Assembly: GCF_001665395.1 (NCBI RefSeq)
Contig: NZ_LZSG01000069.1
Coordinates: 1-64,000 of the forward strand
Direction: 5' to 3'
Source of the DNA: Mycobacterium sp. 1164966.3
GTDB lineage: Bacteria; Actinomycetota; Actinomycetes; Mycobacteriales; Mycobacteriaceae
DNA: 64,000 nucleotides
In this document: in pieces, positions 1 through 6,852 of the stretch
How positions within the stretch are numbered: the stretch's first letter is position 1
Layout of the letters: every line of letters begins with the position of its first letter
The notes under the pieces: generated by a model
What the model was told of the DNA's origin: nothing
Seen by the model: only the letters and a program-made list of their open reading frames with translations
Databases searched by the model: none
Program-made: the position numbers and the translations under genes

Positions 1-2
1 TC

Positions 3-863
3 CCCACCCGCCCCCCCCCCCCTGCCAGCGGCCAGTACTACCAAGCCGGCAGCAACTGGGGCGGCCAGGCCCCCAGTCAGCCGCCCCAGCAACAGCATGG
101 CGGCCAGCCTTACCAGCAACAGCACGGCGGTCCACCCTCGTGGCAACAACCGCCCGCCAAACGCGGGAATCCCTGGCTCGTCGTCGCCATCGTCGCGGTC
201 GTGCTCGTCGTCCTCGTCGGTGGCGGGATCGTCGCCTACGAGCTGATCGGCAAGAAACCCAAGAAGCCGCCGCCCCCGCCAATCGCCGCCGATCGCCTCA
301 GTTCATTACTGCTGAGCACCTCGGACATCAATGCCGTCATGGGCGCCACGAACATGACGCCCGGCGACCCAATCACGACGATGGCGAAGTCCTCGCTGAC
401 GCTGTCCGACCCGTCGTGCTTGGGGGTGCTTTATGCCGCCCAGGACCCGACGTATTCGGGCACCGGCTATACCGGGGTGAACGGAAACGTATCCTCCGAG
501 TCCGGCGACAATTTCGACCACTGGGTGCACCAGGCTGTGGTGACCTTCCCGTCAGCCGACAAAGCCCGTGATTTCCTCGAGTCGGCTGAGGGCAAGTGGA
601 AGAACTGTTCCGGCAAGACGATCACGGTGACGAACACGTCCAAGAACAAGACCTATCGATGGACCGTTTCCGAAGTTCAGGGCCAGCCGCCCAGGGTCAC
701 GCTGGTGAACACCCAGGAAGCCGCCAAGGGCTGGCAATGCCAGCGCGCGATGAGCGTGGCCAACAACGTGATCGTCGACGTCAACGCGTGCGCGTACAAG
801 CTGAACGATCAGGCCGGCCAGGTCTCCGACAAGATCGTCGACAAGGTCAACAACCAGCAGTGA
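3..863 (+). CDS. pknH: PknH-type Ser/Thr protein kinase, C-terminal part (juxtamembrane, TM, sensor domain); 5' end outside window
   Basis: The frame is open from base 3, so the kinase domain lies before the window. Visible in order: a Pro/Gln/Gly/Tyr-rich juxtamembrane linker (about 60 residues), one transmembrane helix built of Val/Ile/Ala/Leu, a K-K-P-K-K-P5 stretch, then an extracytoplasmic domain of about 190 residues. That domain has four cysteines (DPSC, KNCSG, WQCQR, NACAY), matching the two disulfides known for the PknH extracellular sensor fold. In M. tuberculosis PknH phosphorylates EmbR and DosR. Placement next to AbmR-like and Rv1264-like genes matches the Rv1266c-Rv1265-Rv1264 order. 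A kinase-free lipoprotein of the same fold is unlikely, since the linker is open upstream and no lipobox is present. Confidence 0.85.
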   Translation, partial: PTRPPPPASGQYYQAGSNWGGQAPSQPPQQQHGGQPYQQQHGGPPSWQQPPAKRGNPWLVVAIVAVVLVVLVGGGIVAYELIGKKPKKPPPPPIAADRLSSLLLSTSDINAVMGATNMTPGDPITTMAKSSLTLSDPSCLGVLYAAQDPTYSGTGYTGVNGNVSSESGDNFDHWVHQAVVTFPSADKARDFLESAEGKWKNCSGKTITVTNTSKNKTYRWTVSEVQGQPPRVTLVNTQEAAKGWQCQRAMSVANNVIVDVNACAYKLNDQAGQVSDKIVDKVNNQQ

Positions 864-873
864 TGTCGACGGC

Positions 874-1452
874 TTAGCTCTGCAGGTCTGGTCCCTCGGC
901 ACGCAGGTCGTCGACCGCTGACATGGCGGCACGTAGCTTGGCCAGCCACTCCTCGGTGTGCTCGCCGACCAGCTTGACCGACCACGCCAGTGCGTCGGCC
1001 CGGGACCGGGCGACGCCGGCGTCGACCAGCGTGTCGAGCACCTGGCGTTCCGGCTGCTTCAAGCGGGTCATCACCGGTACCGCGATGTGGGTGAACAGAA
1101 TTCGCTCGCCGTTGACTTCCACGCCCCAGGAAACCTTGCGGCCGTAGCGGTCCTGGGCTTCGTCGGCGATGTTCATCCGCTCCGGGCGGGTTTCCTCGCG
1201 GAAGCGGGAGACCCGGCCTTCGGCGCGGTCGCCGGTCTCTTCGCCTTTGGCGCCGGCCGACTCGGCCTCCGGCAACTTGCCGATGACGGTGATCTCCTCG
1301 CGGTCGACGATCACCGTGGGATCACCGTCGAACCAGTCTTCGGGCAGGCGCCCCGCGAACCATTCCGCAGCGCCGCTGGCATCGGGTTGCTGGGCTTGCT
1401 GCCAGCCACCGGGGCGGCCGTATCGCCGGCCGTATGCGTGATGGTGCTTCAT
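874..1452 (-). CDS. abmR: AbmR-like regulator (Rv1265 homologue)
   Basis: A soluble protein of 192 residues with a low-complexity basic N-terminus (KHHHAYGRRYGRPGG) and a mixed alpha/beta body with motifs such as VIVDREEITVIGKL and RYGRKVSWGVEVNGER. In M. tuberculosis Rv1265 (AbmR) is known as an ATP-binding, DNA-binding regulator that activates the adjacent small RNA Mcr11 and responds to cAMP. The identification rests on recognisable sequence plus position between the PknH-type gene and the Rv1264-type cyclase. It starts at ATG 1452, 61 bp from the cyclase stop on the same strand, and its start region carries repeated ATGTAATC-like motifs. No classical helix-turn-helix is obvious. Confidence 0.85.
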   Translation of the reverse strand: MKHHHAYGRRYGRPGGWQQAQQPDASGAAEWFAGRLPEDWFDGDPTVIVDREEITVIGKLPEAESAGAKGEETGDRAEGRVSRFREETRPERMNIADEAQDRYGRKVSWGVEVNGERILFTHIAVPVMTRLKQPERQVLDTLVDAGVARSRADALAWSVKLVGEHTEEWLAKLRAAMSAVDDLRAEGPDLQS

Positions 1453-1482
1453 GATTACATGATTACATCGTTACACATGTAA
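1451..1482. promoter_or_regulatory. AT-rich repeated motif upstream of abmR (candidate operator/promoter)
   Basis: The octamer GATTACAT occurs twice in tandem (1453-1460 and 1461-1468), followed by TTACACATGTAA (1471-1482), whose 5-bp half-sites TTACA/TGTAA are perfect inverted repeats around CA. The block is strikingly AT-rich against its surroundings and overlaps the abmR start codon. It may be an AbmR autoregulatory site or part of the promoter for a divergent RNA; this assignment is inference. Confidence 0.4.
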
Positions 1483-1491
1483 TGAAAGTAC

Positions 1492-1610
1492 CGTTCGCTC
1501 GCAGCGAACCCCGTCACAGAGCCGAGCCTCGTCGTACCCGGAAGAGCCGTATGTCGTTCTTGATGCCCTTGAGGCGGCGTGCGCCGGCGAACGACCAGTC
1601 GAATCCGGCG
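1492..1610 (+). ncRNA. mcr11: Possible Mcr11 small RNA (position-based)
   Basis: In M. tuberculosis the sRNA Mcr11 is transcribed divergently from Rv1265 into the 3' end of Rv1264, opposite to both genes. The same arrangement exists here, with an AT-rich promoter-like stretch at 1451-1485 and a 7-bp hairpin right after it. I cannot verify conservation of the RNA sequence; the boundaries are approximate and the call depends on synteny only. Confidence 0.25.
1493..1509. terminator. 7-bp hairpin between abmR and the cyclase gene
   Basis: GTTCGCT (1493-1499) and AGCGAAC (1503-1509) form a perfect stem with a CGC loop, 4 bp beyond the cyclase stop codon. It lacks a U-tract. It may terminate the cyclase transcript or form the 5' stem of a divergent small RNA. 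Confidence 0.35.
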
Positions 1611-2626
1611 CCGTCGCCGACAGCATCGCGCACCGAATCCGCCACCAGCACCGTCCCCGGTCTCGCCACTCCGGTGACCCGGCTCGCCGCGTTCACCGGA
1701 CTGCCGAACCAGTCGCCGGCCCGGCTCACCGCCATCCCGGAGGCGGCGCCGGCCCGCAGTCGGGGGAAGTCGTTGTCGGTGTCGACGACGTCGACGAGCT
1801 TCAGGATGGTGTCCAGCAGCGGCTCTGGTTCAGGACAGACGAACATCACCGCGTCGCCGATCGTCTTGATGAATCGCACCGGCGGAGCAGTCAAGTCACG
1901 GGCCAGGCCGGCCAGCCTGCCGGCGAGTTGCCCGAGCGTTTCCGGGGATACCACCTCACCCAGCCGGGTGAAGCCGACCAGGTCGGCAAAGCCGACGGTA
2001 ACCTGGCGCGCTCCGGGCAACGGCTTGCCGGCGGCGCGCTCGCCGGCGTTGACGGCTTCGGTCTCCATCATGTGCCGCAACTGCATGAACAGCATGCCCT
2101 GGATCATCGGGCCAAGCATCGGGGCGATCTGGCTCACCAGCGCCTTGGAGGCCTTGGCGATCTGTAGCTCGGTCGCTCCCGGCTGCATGATCGCGGCCAG
2201 CGCCGCGTAGCGCATGACTTCGGCTGTGTGCGACAGCCCTTCGGCCAGCACCCGCACCACGAGCACGACTTGCTCGGGATTCAGTCCCAGCTCGACGAAC
2301 CGCTGCGCGTAGGCGGCGGCTTCGCCGTCGGCGCGCATGTGCACGACGGCGTCGGGATCGTCGACCCTGGCCAGTCCGATGGCGCGTTGCACCCGCTGCA
2401 GCAGGTCCAGGTCAACGCCGTAAGTCTCGCTGATCTCCCGAGTGGAGACGTAGGTGCCGTCGTCGCCGATGATGTGGCGGGTGGCCAGCAGCAGCGGCGG
2501 ATTGGTGGCGCGGATCTCGTCGGCGGTGATGCCTTGCTGGAGCAGCCACTCGACCAGCTCGGCGCGCTCAGCGCGCGCGTCGCCCTCTAGTCCGGCGAGC
2601 AGATCCTCGGGCACAGTGTTGGCCAT
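1514..2626 (-). CDS. pH-sensing class III adenylyl cyclase (Rv1264 homologue)
   Basis: Makes cAMP from ATP in the cytosol. The N-terminal ~200 residues form the all-helical autoinhibitory domain known from Rv1264; the C-terminal catalytic domain begins at about residue 205. Visible catalytic elements: metal-binding Asp in FADLVGFT, substrate Lys and second metal Asp in IKTIGDAVMF, and GDWFGSPVNAASR carrying the Asp, Asn and transition-state Arg. It has 370 residues; the M. tuberculosis protein is about 397, and the missing part is a C-terminal tail beyond the catalytic domain. It belongs to the same-strand pair with the AbmR-like gene. A CRP-type site lies elsewhere in the window (51029), a plausible downstream target of its product. 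Confidence 0.93.
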   Translation of the reverse strand: MANTVPEDLLAGLEGDARAERAELVEWLLQQGITADEIRATNPPLLLATRHIIGDDGTYVSTREISETYGVDLDLLQRVQRAIGLARVDDPDAVVHMRADGEAAAYAQRFVELGLNPEQVVLVVRVLAEGLSHTAEVMRYAALAAIMQPGATELQIAKASKALVSQIAPMLGPMIQGMLFMQLRHMMETEAVNAGERAAGKPLPGARQVTVGFADLVGFTRLGEVVSPETLGQLAGRLAGLARDLTAPPVRFIKTIGDAVMFVCPEPEPLLDTILKLVDVVDTDNDFPRLRAGAASGMAVSRAGDWFGSPVNAASRVTGVARPGTVLVADSVRDAVGDGAGFDWSFAGARRLKGIKNDIRLFRVRRGSAL

Positions 2627-2657
2627 GGGCTCAACGTATAACGCCGTCCGGTCAGCC

Positions 2658-2709
2658 GTGGCGATCGCAAGCGCGGCGCAGCCGGGCGCCGCGGGTCGCC
2701 ACCATCAGG
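2658..2709. repeat. Dispersed ~52-bp repeat, intergenic copy
   Basis: This stretch matches, with a handful of substitutions, the 54-bp units found at 7989-8117 inside an ABC transporter gene; both share the core GATCGCAAGCGCGGCG and the CACCATC end. It sits between the cyclase and GH92 genes and contributes the last codon and stop of the GH92 frame (TCA at 2705-2707 on the + strand). Confidence 0.75.
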
Positions 2710-5050
2710 ACGAGCCCCTACTTCCGAACGAGGGCGGCGCTGACGACTCGGCGGTCCCCCACATGGTGTTGGGGACGGCGGACAGCGCGAACGTCAGATC
2801 ACCGCCGGTGCGGATGATCGATTCCGGCAGGAAGGTGCGATCGGTCGGCTGACGGTCGATGTTGAGGCCGTCTATGAACTTGCGCCCGCCGGATGCGTCC
2901 GGGGCAGAGATCCGGATGGATCGTCCGGTCGGGAGTGTGATCACGACGCGGTCGAACAGCGGTGTGTTCACGGTGAGGATCGGCGTTCCCGGGGTGCTGG
3001 GATACATGCCGAGGGCGGCCCACACGTACCAACTGGACATTGCACCCAGGTCGTCGTTGCCGGGCTCGCCGCCGGGGCTGGGATTGAACAGCTCGCCGCG
3101 GATCCGGTCGACCAGTTGCTGGGTCCGCCACGGTTGACCGAGGTAGTTGTACAGCCACGGCACCCCGAAGCCCGGCTCGTTGCCGGACCACAGATACGGG
3201 TCATTGGGGCCCGCGTTGAGCTGCTCGGTGAAGCGGTCCAGCCGGTCGGCGACCGCTTGCCGGCCGCCGAGAGCGCTCACCAGTCCGGCGACGTTGTGCG
3301 GCACCAGCCACAGGTACTGCTCCGCGTTGCCCTCGTCGAACCCGTCCTGTCCGTAGGCGCCGAGTGGCTCCACGAAGCCCGGGCCGACGGGAAAGAAGCC
3401 TGCGGCGTCGCGCGGCGAGAGGTACCCGGTGGCCGGATTGAACAGGTTGTGCCAGTACTGCGCCCGGTCCAGGAATTCCGCAGCGGTCTTGTTGTCCCCC
3501 AGCGCTTCGGCGAGTCGGGAGATGGCGAAGTCGTCGATTGACCACTCCAGGGTGACCGATGCGCCGACCAACCCGTTGCTGCCCTCGAACTCCTCGGTGT
3601 TGGGCGCGTAGCCGTGCTCCAGGTAGGTGGCGATTCCCGGCCGCTCCACGTACCCGTCGCGGCCGGCCCCGCCCGTGGTCGCCGCGTTCACCATGTGGCG
3701 CAATGCCGTCTTGACGTCGAAATCCGTTGCACCGTAGGCATAGAGATCCACGATGAGCGGCACCACGTTGTCCCCGGTCATCACGCCGGTCGCGGAATTG
3801 GCCAGCGGCCAGCGGGGCAGTGACCCACTCTGCTCGGCGTCGTTCACCAGCGACTGGGCCATGTCACTGGCCTGCTTAGGAAACAGCAGCGCCTGCAGAG
3901 CTGCCAGGCACCGGTAGGTGTCCCAGTCGGAGAAGTTGGCGTACTGCGTGTGCCCGGCGGCCACGGTGTGGACGGCACCGTCGAATCCGCGGTACCGGCC
4001 GTCCGCGTCGTTGAAGGTGTTGGGGTGCAGCAGCGAATGGTAGAGCGCCGTGTAGAAGGTCTTGACGTTGCGATCGGCGCCGGCCACCGCGATGCGCGAC
4101 AGCATCGCGTTCCACTGGCCCACGGCGGCCGCGCGCACGTCGTCGAAGCTGCTGTTGCCCTCGGCGGCCAGGTTGGCTCGCGCGCCGTCGACGCTGACGT
4201 AGGACAACGCGGTCCGTACTTCCAGTACCGAGCCGGCGGGAAACTGCACATAGCCGCCGCTGTGCGGAGAGGTCGCGCTGCGGGCGCCCGCATAGACCGC
4301 GTCGCCGTCCCAGGTGCCGTAGGAGGTGAACGGCTGACTGAACTTCATCGCGAAGTAGACGGTGTAAATGTTGTCCATACCGCAGAATCCGCCGCTGGTC
4401 GCGGAGCCGGTGATCGTGGTGTTGTCGGCGCCGATCTGAATGCTCGCCGCGGAGTTGCCCGCCAGCGATCCCCCGGAGCGCACGTGGAATAGCGCCGGCT
4501 GACCATTGCTGGGATAGGTGAACCGGCCGACGCCGGTACGGGTGGTGGCGGTGAGTTCGGTAGTGACTCCGGTGTTCGGGAACCGCACTTTGTAGTAACC
4601 CGGCACGCCGACCTCGCTGGCGTCGTGAGCGATGGTCTCCCAAGCGTTCCACGGTTGCGAGCCGATCGGGGTGGTGGTCGGCAGCATCGGGATATCGCCG
4701 AACGCGGCGCAGCCCACCGAGGCGTGGGTCATGCTGAACCCGGTGGAGCGCTCGTTGTCGTGGTCGTAGCCGGCGTAGGTGTCGGTGGTGTCGGGCGAGT
4801 ACTGCACCATGCCGAATGGCACCGACGCACCGGGAAAGTTGTTGATCTCGCCCGTTATTCCGCCTGACGACCCGGTGCCGATCAGGGTGTCCACGTGGAC
4901 GACCGGATTCGCGACCAGGACCGGAACAGCATGCGCCGCGGGCGGTGCGGCCAACAACATCATGCCGAGCGCCACCGCAGTGGCTGCCGCCGTTTTCGGC
5001 CGGTGTTTGCAGATGGCTTGCCATCCGTACTCAGCAATCGGACCGAGCAC
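2705..5050 (-). CDS. Secreted GH92 family alpha-1,2-mannosidase
   Basis: An exported exo-alpha-mannosidase of 781 residues. The N-terminus has positive residues (KHRPK), a hydrophobic core and an A-x-A site (PPAAHA/VPV), a Sec-type signal peptide. GH92 hallmarks follow: IGTGSSGG...NFPGASVPFGMVQ, the STGFSMTH segment, GNEPGFGVPWLYNYLGQPW, and GNDDLGAMSSWYVWAALGMYP, which carries the Ca-site and catalytic acidic residues of the family. M. tuberculosis has a GH92 protein at Rv0584 but none at this locus. Likely substrates are mannosylated envelope glycans or host N-glycans (inference). It starts at GTG and is divergent from the ABC pair with 56 bp between. The C-terminal stop lies inside a dispersed repeat, so the extreme end may have been altered by it. 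Confidence 0.9.
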   Translation of the reverse strand: MLGPIAEYGWQAICKHRPKTAAATAVALGMMLLAAPPAAHAVPVLVANPVVHVDTLIGTGSSGGITGEINNFPGASVPFGMVQYSPDTTDTYAGYDHDNERSTGFSMTHASVGCAAFGDIPMLPTTTPIGSQPWNAWETIAHDASEVGVPGYYKVRFPNTGVTTELTATTRTGVGRFTYPSNGQPALFHVRSGGSLAGNSAASIQIGADNTTITGSATSGGFCGMDNIYTVYFAMKFSQPFTSYGTWDGDAVYAGARSATSPHSGGYVQFPAGSVLEVRTALSYVSVDGARANLAAEGNSSFDDVRAAAVGQWNAMLSRIAVAGADRNVKTFYTALYHSLLHPNTFNDADGRYRGFDGAVHTVAAGHTQYANFSDWDTYRCLAALQALLFPKQASDMAQSLVNDAEQSGSLPRWPLANSATGVMTGDNVVPLIVDLYAYGATDFDVKTALRHMVNAATTGGAGRDGYVERPGIATYLEHGYAPNTEEFEGSNGLVGASVTLEWSIDDFAISRLAEALGDNKTAAEFLDRAQYWHNLFNPATGYLSPRDAAGFFPVGPGFVEPLGAYGQDGFDEGNAEQYLWLVPHNVAGLVSALGGRQAVADRLDRFTEQLNAGPNDPYLWSGNEPGFGVPWLYNYLGQPWRTQQLVDRIRGELFNPSPGGEPGNDDLGAMSSWYVWAALGMYPSTPGTPILTVNTPLFDRVVITLPTGRSIRISAPDASGGRKFIDGLNIDRQPTDRTFLPESIIRTGGDLTFALSAVPNTMWGTAESSAPPSFGSRGSS

Positions 5051-5106
5051 CCGCTCATCGTGTCATATGCCGCGAACCTGGAATTGACCTGTGCGAAAGT
5101 GTTGAA

Positions 5107-6852
5107 ATGCTGACCAGGCTGCTGCGGCAATACGCGCGGCCATATCGACGGCTGATCGCGGCTGTCATTGGGCTGCAAGTGATTGGCAGCCTTGCGTTCT
5201 TGTATCTGCCGACCATCAACGCGGCAATCATCGACGACGGGGTGGCCAAGGGGGACACGTCGACGATCGTGCGTCTCGGCGCGGTGATGCTCGCGGCCAG
5301 CGGCCTGCACGCGCTGTGCCTGTTGGGGACCGCGCGGTTGGGGTCGCGCACCGGCATGGGCATCGGACGCGACTTGCGAGCGGCGGTCTTTCATCGGGTG
5401 ACCGGCCTGTCGGTATCGGACCTCGCTCGGTTCGGCACGCCGTCATTGCTGACCCGTACCACCAACGACGTCCACCAGATCCAGCTGCTGGCGCAGACCA
5501 CCTGCACGGTGCTGATCACCGCTCCGATCATGAGCATCGGCGGTGTCTTGATGGCGGTACACCTGGACGCTGGGCTTTCGTGGCTGCTGCTCGTCAGCAT
5601 CCCGGTTCTGGTGCTGGCCAACTACTGGATCGTGTCACACCTGCTGCCGGCCTCCCGCCGCATGCAGGCGTTGATCGACAGCGTCAATCGCATTCTGCGC
5701 GAGCAGCTTTCGGGAATCAGAGTGATTCGGGCGTTCACCCGGGAACCGTTCGAGCGGCAACGCTTCGCCGATGCCAACCACGCGTTGTCGCAGACAGCGC
5801 TGCAGGCCGGGCGCTGGCAGGCGCTGATGCTGCCGCTCACCACGCTGGTGATCAACCTGTCCAGCGTCGGGCTGATCTGGTTCGGCGGGTTGCGGATTGA
5901 CGCCGGCCAGATGCAGGTCGGGTCGCTGATCGCCTTTCTGACTTACTTCATGCAGATCCTGACGTCGGTGCTGAGGGCCACCTTCGTCCTGATGACCCTG
6001 CCGCGAGCCGCGGTGTGCGCCGAGCGGATCAGCGAGGTGCTGTCGACCCGTCCCGGCATCACCAGTCCGGCACACCCGGTGCGTCCGCGCACGACCGCCG
6101 GAGTGGTCCGCCTGCACGGCGCGACGTTCCGCTATCCGGGCGCCGATCGCGCTGTGTTGCAGGATATTTCGCTGGCTGCGCACCCTGGGACCACCACCGC
6201 GATCGTCGGCTCGACCGGATCCGGAAAGTCGACGTTGGTGTCGTTGATCTGCCGCCTTTGCGACGTCACCGGCGGCTCGGTGACCGTCGACGACGTCGAC
6301 GTGCGCGACCATGATCTCGACAGGCTGTGGTCGGTGATCGGCCTGGTTCCGCAACGCGCATATCTGTTCTCCGGCACCGTCGCCGACAATCTGCGCCACG
6401 GTGCGGCGCCGGGCCAGGTGGTCACCGATGCCGAGATGTGGGAGGCGCTGCGCGTCGCGTCGGCCGACGGGTTCGTCGGCGCGCATCCCGCGGCGCTGGA
6501 CATGCCGGTGTCGCAGGGCGGGGTCAATATCTCCGGCGGACAGCGGCAGCGCCTGGCGATCGCACGTGCTGTGATTCGCCGGCCCAAGGTGTATGTGTTC
6601 GACGACGCATTCTCGGCGCTGGATGTGCACACCGACGCGCGGGTACGCGCCGCATTGCGCGAGGTGTCCGCCGAAGCAACGGTTCTTATTGTCTCGCAAC
6701 GCATCTCGACACTTACCGAAGCCGACCAGGTGATCGTCATCGACGACGGGCGCGCGGTGGGCTGCGGCACCCATGACTCGCTGCTCACCGAGTGCGCGAT
6801 CTACGCCGAGTTCGTCGACTCGCAGGCCGTGGTGCCTGCCGGGAGCGTGTGA
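5107..6852 (+). CDS. ABC exporter half-transporter, TMD-NBD (Rv1273c homologue)
   Basis: A 581-residue fused half-transporter: six predicted helices in the first ~310 residues, then an ATPase domain with Walker A GSTGSGKST, Q-loop GLVPQ, signature ISGGQRQR and Walker B VYVFDDAFSALD. Start chosen at ATG 5107 (MLTRLLRQYARPYR), giving a length equal to the M. tuberculosis orthologue; the open frame extends further upstream but into the GH92 promoter region. Walker B ends in Asp-Asp rather than the usual Asp-Glu, and the partner carries the canonical DE, so this half probably provides the degenerate site of a heterodimer. Its TGA overlaps the ATG of the next gene by one base, showing translational coupling. 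Substrate unknown; lipid export has been proposed for the M. tuberculosis pair. Confidence 0.92.
   Translation: MLTRLLRQYARPYRRLIAAVIGLQVIGSLAFLYLPTINAAIIDDGVAKGDTSTIVRLGAVMLAASGLHALCLLGTARLGSRTGMGIGRDLRAAVFHRVTGLSVSDLARFGTPSLLTRTTNDVHQIQLLAQTTCTVLITAPIMSIGGVLMAVHLDAGLSWLLLVSIPVLVLANYWIVSHLLPASRRMQALIDSVNRILREQLSGIRVIRAFTREPFERQRFADANHALSQTALQAGRWQALMLPLTTLVINLSSVGLIWFGGLRIDAGQMQVGSLIAFLTYFMQILTSVLRATFVLMTLPRAAVCAERISEVLSTRPGITSPAHPVRPRTTAGVVRLHGATFRYPGADRAVLQDISLAAHPGTTTAIVGSTGSGKSTLVSLICRLCDVTGGSVTVDDVDVRDHDLDRLWSVIGLVPQRAYLFSGTVADNLRHGAAPGQVVTDAEMWEALRVASADGFVGAHPAALDMPVSQGGVNISGGQRQRLAIARAVIRRPKVYVFDDAFSALDVHTDARVRAALREVSAEATVLIVSQRISTLTEADQVIVIDDGRAVGCGTHDSLLTECAIYAEFVDSQAVVPAGSV

Noticed and set aside
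11..22. Run of 12 C residues near the window start
   Set aside because: It encodes the poly-proline part of the kinase linker and needs no separate explanation, though it is prone to sequencing error.
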